NCBI GenBank assembly: GCA_041687475.1
Contig: JAWLBW010000028.1
Span: forward strand, 1 to 23,797
Source: JAWLBW01 sp041687475
GTDB taxonomy: Bacteria > J088 > JAWLBW01
Direction of reading: 5' to 3'
Length of the DNA: 23,797 nt
Position 1 is the first letter of the stretch. Every line of letters begins with the position of its first letter. The notes below the pieces were generated by a model that was not told where the DNA came from, searched no databases, and worked only from the letters and a program-made list of their open reading frames with translations. Below are positions 1 through 7,599 of the stretch, piece by piece. Made by a program: the position numbers and the translations under genes.

Positions 1-1
1 G

Positions 2-853
2 TCGCAGGGCGAAGCCCTCGGCTCCCTCCGACCCATCTTCGAGTGCTGGGTGGCCGACAAGCAGGGCGAACCGGTAGCGGCTTACTTCGGCTATCTGAAC
101 GAAACCGGCTATGTTCTCGATGCATCGCAGGTGCAGCAGAGCATCACTCCCTCGCAATACACCGGCCTTCTGCCCCAGACCTTCGAGATGGGCCGTACGC
201 CCTATGACAGTCCGGGGGCCTTTGAAATCCGTCCGTGGAACGGCGAAAACGTCGTGTGGAACCTGAACGGACGTACCGCCACCGCGGGCCTTGCAGGCAA
301 GAAGTGCCCCGATGAACCGAAGAATGCCGAGAACGTGAACTTCCGCAATGCCTGTTTCCTCGAAACGGGCGATGACTATCGCGATACGGGCAAGGGTCCC
401 TTCCTCGACATGGTGCTCATGCAGATCGAAGCCCTGAGGGGTGAAGGCGTCGACCTCTTCGGTCATCCGCTCTTTGCCTGGGTCGCCGCCGAGCATCTGG
501 GCACGACGCGCATCGAAACCATCGTTCACCTGCGCGACCTGTTGGCGCTCGACTCCGATGACCTGCGTGTGCGCCTGGCCCTTCGCCTGGTGAACCTCAC
601 CATCAACATTCTGCAGGGCAACATTGAAGCCGACGACGTCGTGCTCATCGGTGACGAAGCAACCGAAGTGGCTCTGGCGTTCGACCTGCTGCTCGAACAA
701 TACGAAGCCACCCTCGATTGGGATTTCGGTAACTTGAGCAAGTCCCAGGCATACGCCGTGAAGAAACTTCTCAAGCTTGTGTACAAGATTCAGGTGCTCC
801 AGCCCGAGGCCTGCGAGATCGAGTACAAAGACGGCGAGCCTGAAAAATCCTGA
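2..853 (+). CDS. Secreted or surface protein, 3' part only (5' end outside window)
   Basis: The frame is open from the first bases, so the gene starts upstream; the GTG at 50 is internal. 283 residues are visible. The first ~85 read as an extracellular module (FECW near the start, then AYFGYLNE, GLLPQTFEMGR and VVWNLNGRTATA). I recognise this pattern from secreted proteins of many bacteria but know no formal name for it. From nt 332 (NVNFRNACF) to the stop lies a domain strongly similar to the end of the lipoprotein at 3628-5007. Shared blocks include GHPLF.WVAAE.LG, HLRD.LAL.SDD and ADDVVLIGDEAT. Some stretches are nearly identical in DNA as well, for example the codons for ADDVVLIGDEAT, which suggests a fairly recent duplication. 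A strong terminator follows. The function is unknown; export is inferred from the module and the paralogue's lipobox, because the N-terminus is not visible. Confidence 0.85.
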   Translation, partial: SQGEALGSLRPIFECWVADKQGEPVAAYFGYLNETGYVLDASQVQQSITPSQYTGLLPQTFEMGRTPYDSPGAFEIRPWNGENVVWNLNGRTATAGLAGKKCPDEPKNAENVNFRNACFLETGDDYRDTGKGPFLDMVLMQIEALRGEGVDLFGHPLFAWVAAEHLGTTRIETIVHLRDLLALDSDDLRVRLALRLVNLTINILQGNIEADDVVLIGDEATEVALAFDLLLEQYEATLDWDFGNLSKSQAYAVKKLLKLVYKIQVLQPEACEIEYKDGEPEKS

Positions 854-877
854 GCTTGCAATCTGCGCCATCTATCC

Positions 878-909
878 GGGGCGGGGGGCGATTGCCTTCC
901 GCCCCTTTT
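878..909 (+). terminator. Intrinsic terminator of the first gene
   Basis: GGGGCGG (878-884), or the closer GGGGCG (885-890), pairs with CCGCCCC (899-905). TTTT (906-909) follows at once. It lies 25 bases after the stop codon. Confidence 0.8.
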
Positions 910-971
910 CGTCGAAGGCCGGAATGCACCCGCCACGGCTTTCTGCTGCCGCGTAAGACCGACAAGAATGC

Positions 972-1014
972 AACAGACGTGTAACCCGGTTACAATATCG
1001 CCGCAACGTCTGTT
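972..1014 (+). promoter_or_regulatory. Nested inverted repeats over a putative -10 upstream of the hydrolase gene
   Basis: AACAGACGT (972-980) is exactly complementary to ACGTCTGTT (1006-1014). Inside the 25-base spacer is a second, odd palindrome, GTAACC-C-GGTTAC (981-993). The right half of the inner palindrome runs into TACAAT (991-996), a reasonable -10 hexamer. No convincing -35 hexamer is visible. The arrangement suits a promoter with an operator, or a 5' leader hairpin, for the gene starting at 1035. The repeats are seen directly; the regulatory role is inferred. Confidence 0.5.
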
Positions 1015-1034
1015 TATCCACTGTTGGTATTGCG

Positions 1035-3335
1035 ATGACTTTTCGAGCTCTCGTCAGGTTTCCCCTTCGGTTAGCAACCGCCCTTACTCTGCTCGTCGGC
1101 TGTGACTCGGAGCCCGTGTCGACCTTCAAGGCGCCGCCCTTCGACGTCAGGCCGGGCGTTCAGCAGCTGACCGTTACCCGGGCCGAATCCGGACTGCCGA
1201 TTATCTTAGTCGACCCGACCGGCAAGGAACTGGTTACCCTGCTCACCGACGCGGAAGGGCAGGCAAACTTCGCCTATGTGCCCGATACGCCGATTGCCAT
1301 TCAGACCGGCGAGGGCGGCGAACTTCCCTCGTACAACGGAGCCACGCTGAAGCCGGGCAAAGGCTACCGCCTTCGCGTAGGCGGTGAAACCTATGGTCCC
1401 TGGCGCATTCTCGCCATCGACGATCATCCGCCCGTCGCACTGTATGAGAAGCAGCGCCTCGACCGGGGCATGAACTACATCGAAACCCGCGACGGTACGT
1501 TGCTCTCGGCCGCCGTGTTCATACCCGACCCGGTACTCTGCGGCGAGGGACCCTGGCCCACGGTCGTCGAGTACTCAGGTTACAGCCCGGCCAACCCCCG
1601 CGAGCCGCAGCCGGGCTCGCAGCTGGCCAACCTGCTGCTCTGCTATGTAACGGTCGGCGTGAACCTGCGCGGCACCGGGTGCTCGGGCGGGGTGTTCGAC
1701 GTGTTCAACGCCGCGCAGTACGCCGACGCCTATGACGCCATCGAAGTCGTCGGTCGCCAGCCGTTCGTACTGCACAACAAGGTCGGCATGGTCGGGCTCT
1801 CGTATCCCGGCATCATGCAGCTTTACGCGGCCATCACGAATCCGCCCCATCTGGCAGCCATCGCACCGCAATCGGTCATTGAAGACCCGTGGCGGCAGGC
1901 CTGGCCGGGCGGCATATACAACAGCGGCTTCACCCGTAACTGGATCGAGGCCCGCGACCGCTACGCCATGGCCGGCGGCGGCGACTGGGTGCGCGAACGC
2001 ATCAAGGAAGGCGACGCCGTCTGCGAAGAAAACCAGCGGCTGCGTTCGCAGAACGTGAACTTCCAGAAGTTCGTCGAATCGCTGTCGACCTTCCCGCCCG
2101 ACGCCGACGAGCGCCGCCTTTCCAACCTGGTGCCCCGCATCGACGTGCCGGTCTTTCTTACCGGCGCCTGGCAGGACGAGCAGACCGGTTCGCGCTTTGC
2201 GACCATGCTCGACGACTTCACGAACACGCCGGTCAAGCGGTTCACGATGTTCAACGGACGGCACCCCGACGGTTACCTGCCCGTGGTTCTGACCCGCTGG
2301 GCCGAGTTTCTCGAGTTCTATGTGGCCCAGCGTATTCCCCGTGTCAACGCGCTGTTCCGGCTGCTCGACAAGGACATTTTCGAGATGATTTTCGGCGCCT
2401 CGGATATGGAATTCGAGCCCGATCGCTTCCTTCGCTATCAAAGCTACGAAGAAGCACTGGCCGCCTACGAGGCCGAGCCCGACGTGCGCGTTCTCTTTGA
2501 AAACGGCTTTGGAAACGGGGTAACCGAAGCCCCGGTGGCCCGCTTCGAGCGCAGCTTCGCAAGCTGGCCGCCCGAGGCCGACGCCCGTACCTGGTACCTG
2601 GGCCCCGAGGGGAAGCTTCTCGACGAAGCGCCTGCCTCGCTCGAGCCGGGCGACGATGGTTTCGACCACTACCTTCACGACGACGAAGCCGGTTCGCTCA
2701 GCTACATCAAGCGCGACTCTCTCTTTCGCATCGAGTGGAAGTGGGAACCGGCGCAGGCCGGCTACGCCCTCGGCTACACCAGCGAACCCTTTTCCGAGAA
2801 TACCTTCGTCGTCGGCAACGGCGGCTGGGTCGACCTGTGGTTCGCCAGCGACGCCACCGACGCCAACGTCGAGGTGAACATTCTCGAAGTACGCCCCGAC
2901 GGCACCGAGTTTCTCGTGCAGAACGGCGTCTTTGCCGCCAAATTCCGCGAAGGCGTCGACGAAGAGCGCTCGGGGCCCTTCCTGGCCGAATACACCTACA
3001 AGGCCGAGACGGTCAATTATCTGACCCCAGGCGAGTTCGTCAACCTGCGGGTGCCGATCAGACCCTTCGCCCACGCCTTTCGCGCGGGCTCGCGGTTGCG
3101 TCTCGTCATAGACACGCCCGGCCGCGACCATGGTTTCTGGGAATACCTGAACCCCGATTACGACGGCGACGTCGTACACACCGTCGGCCGCACGCCGGCC
3201 ATGCCTTCGTCGCTGCGCCTGCCGCTGGTGACCGGGGGCGACATTCCCGACCCTGCGCCGCCGTGCTACTCGCTGCGGGGCATTGTGTGCCGACCGTGGA
3301 TGCCGCTGCCGAACACCACGGTTACCGTACCGTAG
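1035..3335 (+). CDS. CocE/NonD-type alpha/beta hydrolase, lipoprotein (X-Pro dipeptidyl-peptidase S15-like)
   Basis: The 766-residue protein begins with a lipoprotein signal peptide (basic start, hydrophobic stretch, LLVGC with Cys23), so it is probably anchored in the outer membrane or exposed at the surface. Residues ~40-135 form a small beta-rich region with Ig or carboxypeptidase-regulatory character. The hydrolase follows, with NLRGTGCSGG near 210-219 and the nucleophile elbow GLSYPG (Ser256). The rest of the likely triad is Asp381 (WQDEQT) and His410 (GRHPDGY). From about residue 560 the sequence fits the beta-rich C-terminal domain usual for S15/CocE enzymes. Members of this family cleave X-Pro peptides, esters or amides; the substrate cannot be read from sequence. 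No clear ribosome site precedes the ATG. The gene lies between two genes that share a C-terminal domain, but it has its own terminator, so any joint function is inference. Confidence 0.88.
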   Translation: MTFRALVRFPLRLATALTLLVGCDSEPVSTFKAPPFDVRPGVQQLTVTRAESGLPIILVDPTGKELVTLLTDAEGQANFAYVPDTPIAIQTGEGGELPSYNGATLKPGKGYRLRVGGETYGPWRILAIDDHPPVALYEKQRLDRGMNYIETRDGTLLSAAVFIPDPVLCGEGPWPTVVEYSGYSPANPREPQPGSQLANLLLCYVTVGVNLRGTGCSGGVFDVFNAAQYADAYDAIEVVGRQPFVLHNKVGMVGLSYPGIMQLYAAITNPPHLAAIAPQSVIEDPWRQAWPGGIYNSGFTRNWIEARDRYAMAGGGDWVRERIKEGDAVCEENQRLRSQNVNFQKFVESLSTFPPDADERRLSNLVPRIDVPVFLTGAWQDEQTGSRFATMLDDFTNTPVKRFTMFNGRHPDGYLPVVLTRWAEFLEFYVAQRIPRVNALFRLLDKDIFEMIFGASDMEFEPDRFLRYQSYEEALAAYEAEPDVRVLFENGFGNGVTEAPVARFERSFASWPPEADARTWYLGPEGKLLDEAPASLEPGDDGFDHYLHDDEAGSLSYIKRDSLFRIEWKWEPAQAGYALGYTSEPFSENTFVVGNGGWVDLWFASDATDANVEVNILEVRPDGTEFLVQNGVFAAKFREGVDEERSGPFLAEYTYKAETVNYLTPGEFVNLRVPIRPFAHAFRAGSRLRLVIDTPGRDHGFWEYLNPDYDGDVVHTVGRTPAMPSSLRLPLVTGGDIPDPAPPCYSLRGIVCRPWMPLPNTTVTVP

Positions 3336-3361
3336 TCGCGCTTCCGTCAGGTGCCGTCATC

Positions 3362-3399
3362 AAGCCGGTCCGTGGTCAAGTACCCGGACCGGCTTTTTT
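3362..3399 (+). terminator. Intrinsic terminator of the hydrolase gene
   Basis: AAGCCGGTCCG (3362-3372) pairs perfectly with CGGACCGGCTT (3385-3395) around a 12-base loop, with a run of six T at 3394-3399. It is 26 bases past the stop codon. Confidence 0.92.
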
Positions 3400-3484
3400 C
3401 ATGCGACGCCCACGGACGAACCGGCCCCCTCGAGATTGGCCGATTTCCCTTTTCCCCGCCTCGCACCACCCTTTTCACCTTCGA

Positions 3485-3506
3485 TGCAATAAGCGCCCTT
3501 ATTGCA
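3485..3506. promoter_or_regulatory. Perfect 9-bp inverted repeat upstream of the lipoprotein gene
   Basis: TGCAATAAG (3485-3493) and CTTATTGCA (3498-3506) are exact complements around CGCC. The repeat is AT-rich in a GC-rich setting, lies 120 bases before the ATG at 3628, and has no T run after it, so it is not a terminator. It looks like a protein-binding operator; no adjacent regulator gene identifies its ligand. The only -10-like sequence nearby is TATATT around 3544, without a good -35. Confidence 0.45.
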
Positions 3507-3627
3507 AGAGTCAAGGGGCAGGGCCACCTGAGCGAGCCATCGCTATATTGCGCCCCGGCAACCGGTTAGTCTGGGGGTGGAAGGTCTATTTCCAGCCTAC
3601 GAACTGATTCAGGGAGGTTAACAAGGG

Positions 3628-5007
3628 ATGAAACACAAGAGTCTGGGCATTGCGCTATCGCTTGCCTTTGCGGTGGCCGCCTGCGGCGGCGACACCAACC
3701 GCAGCGCCCGCAACAATCAGGGCAGCAGCGATTTTTCGGCCAAGCAGGCAAACGGACAGATCACGGGCGCCATCTTCACGACCGATTCGAACGGCGACGC
3801 GGTCAATGCAAACATTTACGAGAACAAGGAAGACGTATACCTGAACGGCGGACCGCGCAAGGAAGGCGCCGCCGGTCTTCCCGACGGCGATTACTATTAC
3901 CTGGTGTCCGATCCGGGTTGTAAGGAAATGCTGGCCGGCCCCTCGGGCGACGGCAGCTCGATTCCCGACACTTCGGGCAAGATCATCACCGTCGAAAACG
4001 GCGAGTTCACCAGCCTCATGCAGCTGTACCCGTACAACGACACGCCGAACCCCGGCGGCGAGTACAAGGTCTGGGTCACGCCCGTCGAGTACTATGACGA
4101 GAGCATGCCGAACAACAGCTGCTTCGGCTTCGTGCCCCGCTACTCGAAGACCGACAACTTCAAGGTGCGTGGCCAGCAGCCGCCGCCCGAAGACACGTAC
4201 TGCATCTCGGGCGAAAAGCGCTACGACCCCTCGCTGGGTGAAGTTGACTTCTCGTCGCTCGACGGCGTGGCCGGCATTCGCATCATTCTCGTCGACGAAC
4301 AGGGCGCCTATCTCGACGAAACCTTCACCAGTGGCCTGAACGGCTACTACGAGTTCTGCGGCCTGGATAACGGCACCTACGGTGTCATCGAAGATCTGCC
4401 CGGAAGCGATGATCCGCGCTGGCTCGCGGTCGGCACCGACTTCTACGAAGAAATCGAAGTCGATGACGAAGACGTCGACGACGTCGACTTCCGCAACGTC
4501 TGCTTCCTGACCGAAGGGGTCGACTACCGCGACACCGACAAGGGCGCCTTCCTCGACACCGTTCTGCTTGCCTTGCTCGAGCTTGAAGAAGACGAGGGCG
4601 TCGACATTCTCGGTCACCCGCTCTTCACCTGGGTGGCCGCTGAGTTCCTCGGTGTTCCGCGCATCGAGACGTCGGCCCATCTGCGCGACTTCCTCGCCCT
4701 CGAATCGGACGACGACCGCGTAGAGCTGGCGCTCGCCATCATGAATCTCTACATCAACCTTCTGGTGGGCAACATTTCTGCCGACGACGTCGTACTCATC
4801 GGCGACGAAGCAACCCAGGTCGATGAGGCCATCAACGTGCTTCTGGAAATCTACGGCGGCACGCTCACCTGGGACTTCGACAACCTGACACCCACACAGC
4901 AGGCGCAGGTGGCCGCACTGCTCGACATCGTCGGCATCGGTAACCTCCGTATTCTGCAGGACGAGCCCTGCACCGTGAGCTACGCAGGCGAGCCCGAAGA
5001 TACCTGA
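3628..5007 (+). CDS. Multi-domain lipoprotein with SdrD B-like domain and a C-terminal domain of unknown function
   Basis: This is a 459-residue lipoprotein: basic N-terminus, hydrophobic core and AVAAC lipobox (Cys19), followed by a Gly/Asp/Ser-rich tether. Residues ~45-183 form an extracellular module (GAIFTTDSNGDAVNANIY, YLNGGP, LPDGDYYY, YPYNDTPNPGGEYKVWVTP, SKTDNFKV). I have seen this pattern in secreted bacterial proteins but cannot name it. Residues ~190-290 resemble a SdrD B-like/CNA-B fold (GVAGIRIILVDEQG, GLNGYYEFCGLDNGTYGV). Residues 284-459 match the end of the gene at 2-853. The Asp/Glu-rich linker near 272-288 is acidic and could bind calcium. The start is supported by AGGGAGG at 3611-3617. 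A strong terminator follows. Surface location is likely; the biological role is unknown. Confidence 0.85.
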   Translation: MKHKSLGIALSLAFAVAACGGDTNRSARNNQGSSDFSAKQANGQITGAIFTTDSNGDAVNANIYENKEDVYLNGGPRKEGAAGLPDGDYYYLVSDPGCKEMLAGPSGDGSSIPDTSGKIITVENGEFTSLMQLYPYNDTPNPGGEYKVWVTPVEYYDESMPNNSCFGFVPRYSKTDNFKVRGQQPPPEDTYCISGEKRYDPSLGEVDFSSLDGVAGIRIILVDEQGAYLDETFTSGLNGYYEFCGLDNGTYGVIEDLPGSDDPRWLAVGTDFYEEIEVDDEDVDDVDFRNVCFLTEGVDYRDTDKGAFLDTVLLALLELEEDEGVDILGHPLFTWVAAEFLGVPRIETSAHLRDFLALESDDDRVELALAIMNLYINLLVGNISADDVVLIGDEATQVDEAINVLLEIYGGTLTWDFDNLTPTQQAQVAALLDIVGIGNLRILQDEPCTVSYAGEPEDT

Positions 5008-5029
5008 CACGATTCCGATCGTGCCCCCC

Positions 5030-5062
5030 GGGGCGGGAGGGGTTTCCCTCTCGCCCCTTTTT
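5030..5062 (+). terminator. Intrinsic terminator of the lipoprotein gene
   Basis: GGGGCGGGAGGG (5030-5041) pairs with CCCTCTCGCCCC (5046-5057), with one G-U pair and a GTTT loop, followed by TTTTT (5058-5062). It resembles the terminator after the paralogue at 878-909, in keeping with duplication of the gene end. Confidence 0.9.
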
Positions 5063-5086
5063 CGTGCCCGGCCGCCGTTGACGCTT

Positions 5087-5878
5087 TCAGACGATCGAGC
5101 GGCTGCGACCGCCATCGATGGGTATGGCGGCTCCCGTAATGTAGGAGGCAAGCGGAGAGGCGAGAAAGGACACGAGATCGGCGAATTCGTCGGGCTCGCC
5201 CAGTCGCCTGGCCGGCACCGCCTGCTCCCACGACGTGAAGACGGCAGTGGCGTCGTTGTGCCCCTGGCGGTGGGCGGTGAACTCGGCCAGGCTCACAACA
5301 CGTTCGGTACGGAAGAGGCCGGGCATGACGGTGTTAACGGAAACACCCGCTTCGGCAACCTCGTCGGACAATGCCTTGGCGAAGCCGAGCAGACCCGCCC
5401 GCGCCGTGGTCGAAAGCATCAGGCCTTCGAGCGGTTGCCTGGCGGCCAGCGAAGACACGAATACGACTCTGCCCCATCGGCGCTCGACCATGGCCGGCAC
5501 CAGCCGGCGACAGAGGCGAATCTGCCCGAGCAGGTTTGCCTGCAGCGCCACCTCGAAGTCTTCTTCGCTGAAGTCGGCAAAGCCGCCGGGCGGGGGCCCG
5601 CCCGTGTTGCCCACGAGAATATCGACCTGCCCCAGCTGCGCGAGGGCCTGCTCGACAAGCCGCTCGACATCGTCGGATCGGCTGAGATCGGCCTGAAAGG
5701 TAAGCACGTCGACGCCTTGTTCACCCAGGCGTTCCTGCGCATGACGAAGACCTTCTTCCTGACGGGCCACGATGGCCACCCGGGCGCCTTCGGCGGCCAG
5801 CCTGCGGGCACAGGCAAACCCGAGCCCCCGGCTGCCGCCGCCCACCAGGGCCGTTTTTCCGTTAAGCTTCATGTCCAT
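5087..5878 (-). CDS. SDR-family oxidoreductase-like protein with altered catalytic motif
   Basis: The 263 residues cover a complete Rossmann-fold short-chain dehydrogenase. The nucleotide-binding loop is GGGSRGLG (residues ~13-20), followed by ADLS, NTGG (~92-95), the Ser-containing strand VVFVSS (~140-145), the PGLFRTERV segment and the C-terminal YITGAAIPIDGG. At the usual YxxxK site the sequence reads STTAR within LMLSTTARAGLLGFAKAL, so both the catalytic Tyr and Lys are replaced. A subgroup of FabG-like SDRs carries a similar LSN..R..L motif, so this is probably a subfamily trait and not a damaged gene. Whether it catalyses an SDR reaction is open. ATG at 5878 is used; a second ATG two codons on is possible. 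It is transcribed alone, convergent with the lipoprotein gene. Confidence 0.85.
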   Translation of the reverse strand: MDMKLNGKTALVGGGSRGLGFACARRLAAEGARVAIVARQEEGLRHAQERLGEQGVDVLTFQADLSRSDDVERLVEQALAQLGQVDILVGNTGGPPPGGFADFSEEDFEVALQANLLGQIRLCRRLVPAMVERRWGRVVFVSSLAARQPLEGLMLSTTARAGLLGFAKALSDEVAEAGVSVNTVMPGLFRTERVVSLAEFTAHRQGHNDATAVFTSWEQAVPARRLGEPDEFADLVSFLASPLASYITGAAIPIDGGRSRSIV

Positions 5879-5907
5879 GGGGGTATCCTACCGTCTTTCT
5901 CCTGTCG

Positions 5908-5915
5908 GCTACAAT
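5908..5915 (+). promoter_or_regulatory. Putative -10 element driving the + strand non-coding region
   Basis: GGCTACAAT has TACAAT at 5910-5915, like GGTTACAAT at 988-996 and near 11559. No -35 hexamer is evident. If used, transcription would begin near 5922 and could run to the terminator at 6541. This is weak evidence by itself. Confidence 0.25.
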
Positions 5916-6199
5916 TCAGACAGGGTTATGAAGGGAATTGCTTGTCGAGCCGCCGCGGCCTCCGACAACGGGCCTGCGCGGGGCGGTGGCCTATCCATTA
6001 TCAACTCATGTTAGCCGATGACGTTCACGGCGGCACCTCCCGGTACGCCCCTCTGTTCGACGGCAGAGTGACTCCCGGCGCAGTGGAAAAAGGTGAAGCT
6101 GAAGGAAACACCAACCCTTGTTTGGCTGTCTGTCAAGGCAGCCCGGAACGTGCCCCCGTGCCCCCACGCGGCCCTGTGTGACTGTAGCTTAGACTGAAA

Positions 6200-6541
6200 C
6201 AAGAGAGACGTGGTTCCGGCAGACGCCAGAACGAGAGAACTCAACGCCACCCTGCGAACCAGCAAATGGACGGGCAGAACTCATCGTGTCGTCGAAATGT
6301 GCGGCTCTTGCGTGAACGAGGCGATAAGCATGCAGGCGGCGGCCTCAACGTGGTCGGTCAACAGGCGGCCGCCGCCTGCTTCCTGGTCGGGGGCATCCAT
6401 GCGTACCCCTCCCGAGCTCGTAGGACTCTTCCGACCAGGCCGGTGAGAAGTCTGCAACCTGTGAACAACGTACCCTGTGATTCCCACCGGCGTCTCGTAT
6501 ACGGACAGGGGAACGAAGCCGAGGCTTCGTTCCCCTTTTTT
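6200..6541 (+). ncRNA. Candidate structured non-coding RNA ending in a strong terminator
   Basis: No reading frame on either strand here looks coding, yet the + strand holds consecutive helices. GTTCCGGC/GCCAGAAC (around 6212-6235) has one mismatch. GCAGGCGGCGGCC (6332-6344) pairs perfectly with 6367-6379. CCTGGTCGG (6382-6390) pairs perfectly with CCGACCAGG (6431-6439). GCCGGTG (6439-6445) pairs with CACCGGC (6485-6491). The last element is the terminator hairpin at 6508-6541. The helices are ordered and nearly abut, as in a multi-domain RNA. I looked for the hallmark sequences of RNase P RNA, tmRNA, SRP RNA and 6S RNA and found none that match. The 5' end is uncertain and could be as far up as about 5922. 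Confidence 0.45.
6508..6541 (+). terminator. Strong intrinsic terminator not attached to any protein gene
   Basis: GGGGAACGAAGC (6508-6519) pairs perfectly with GCTTCGTTCCCC (6524-6535) around CGAG, followed by six T (6536-6541). The nearest + strand coding gene upstream already ended at 5007 with its own terminator, and the SDR gene between runs the other way. The T run shows + strand polarity. Confidence 0.93.
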
Positions 6542-6735
6542 CCCCCGGTGATCGCTTCCAACATACTTCGCTCGACGGAACAAGTAAAGATGCCCCGAAG
6601 TAAGCGGGAGGCGCGTCTTGACAGCTCGCCCGCCCCACGGGACGAGCCCTGCGTGAAGCTTGCAGGCACGCCCCACACGCAATTCCGACGCCGACTTTTC
6701 CGGCCCTGAACCCGGGTGCCCATCGCGGCGCGATC

Positions 6736-6744
6736 TGCTAAGAT
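6736..6744 (+). promoter_or_regulatory. Extended -10 promoter of the proC operon
   Basis: TGCTAAGAT gives an extended -10 (TG at 6736-6737, TAAGAT at 6739-6744) 28 bases before the proC start codon. There is no good -35, as expected for extended -10 promoters. A TTGACA at 6618-6623 has no partner at the right spacing. Confidence 0.45.
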
Positions 6745-6772
6745 GGTCTTTGCTCTTTCGAGGCCGAGCCCC

Positions 6773-7597
6773 ATGTCAGCAGAACCTTCGCATACCCAAC
6801 GCATTGCTTTTCTCGGCGGCGGCAACATGGCCGAAGCCCTCATTCGCGGCCTGCTTGAACAGAAGCGCTACGGCCCGGCCGATATCTGCGTATCGGACAT
6901 CTCAGGCGATCGGCTCGCCTTCCTGCGAGACACGTACGGCGTAAACACGGCCCCCGCCAACCGCGACGCCGCCGCCGACGCCGACGTGGTGGTGCTTGCC
7001 GTCAAGCCGCATCAGATTAACGCCGTCGTCAAGGAATGCGCTGCCGAACTCACCGGTCGACTCGTTGTAAGCATCGCCGCGGGCGTTTCACTCGAAGCCA
7101 TGCTGGCAACCGGCGTCAAGGCTCGCTTCGTGCGCGTCATGCCGAATACGCCCGCCCTGATCGGCGCCGGCGTGAGCGCCCTCTGCGGCGCCGCCGATGT
7201 CTCGCCCGAAGACATGACCCTCGTTCGCGACATCTTTTCAGCTGTCGGACGCGCCGTCGACCTGCCCGCCGAGTCGCTCATGGACGCGGTAACCGGCCTC
7301 TCGGGCAGCGGCCCGGCCTATGTCTTTCTCTTTATCGAAGCCCTGGCCGACGGCGGGGTCAAGGCCGGACTGCCGCGCCCGCTCGCCCTTGAACTGGCCG
7401 CGCAGACCGTGGCCGGCGCCGCCCGGCTCGTCGCCGAAAGCGGCAAACACCCCGGCGAACTCAAAGACATGGTTACCAGCCCCGCCGGCACCACCATCGC
7501 CGGCGTTCACACGCTCGAGAAACACGCCTTCCGCGGAGCCGTGACCTCGGCTGTCGAAGCCGCCGCCCAGCGCTCGCGGGAGCTAGCCACGAAGTAG
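6773..7597 (+). CDS. proC: Pyrroline-5-carboxylate reductase
   Basis: ProC reduces 1-pyrroline-5-carboxylate to L-proline with NAD(P)H, the last step of proline synthesis, in the cytoplasm. The 274-residue product has the N-terminal dinucleotide-binding motif IAFLGGGNMAEA (about residues 11-22), VLAVKPHQ, VSIAAGVS, the RVMPNTPALIG segment, and the family signature TGLSGSGPAYVFLFIEALAD plus GGVKAGLPR (about 173-203). Its length is normal for the family. I chose the ATG at 6773 over in-frame starts at 6716 and 6743 because GAGG lies at 6760-6763 and the fold begins directly after it. It is the first gene of the proC-yggT-divIVA-DUF167 cluster; the next gene starts 2 bases after the stop. Confidence 0.96.
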   Translation: MSAEPSHTQRIAFLGGGNMAEALIRGLLEQKRYGPADICVSDISGDRLAFLRDTYGVNTAPANRDAAADADVVVLAVKPHQINAVVKECAAELTGRLVVSIAAGVSLEAMLATGVKARFVRVMPNTPALIGAGVSALCGAADVSPEDMTLVRDIFSAVGRAVDLPAESLMDAVTGLSGSGPAYVFLFIEALADGGVKAGLPRPLALELAAQTVAGAARLVAESGKHPGELKDMVTSPAGTTIAGVHTLEKHAFRGAVTSAVEAAAQRSRELATK

Positions 7598-7599
7598 GC

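Noticed and set aside
1575..3179. 534-codon open frame on the - strand opposite the hydrolase gene
   Set aside because: Mirror of a gene with a full catalytic triad and lipobox; no signal peptide or motif in the antisense product.
3655..5151. 498-codon open frame on the - strand opposite the lipoprotein gene
   Set aside because: Runs through a + strand terminator and mirrors a well-supported lipoprotein; low-complexity Val/Asp/Gly composition.
5929..6014. 28-codon + strand frame starting shortly after a putative -10 element
   Set aside because: No ribosome site and no recognisable pattern; it might be part of the RNA leader.
6011..6265. 84-codon - strand frame starting with a hydrophobic, signal-like stretch
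   Set aside because: TTG start without a ribosome site, atypical composition, and it lies opposite the structured region.
6266..6709. 147-codon + strand frame
   Set aside because: It reads straight through the strong terminator hairpin and T run at 6508-6541 and shows no conserved motif.
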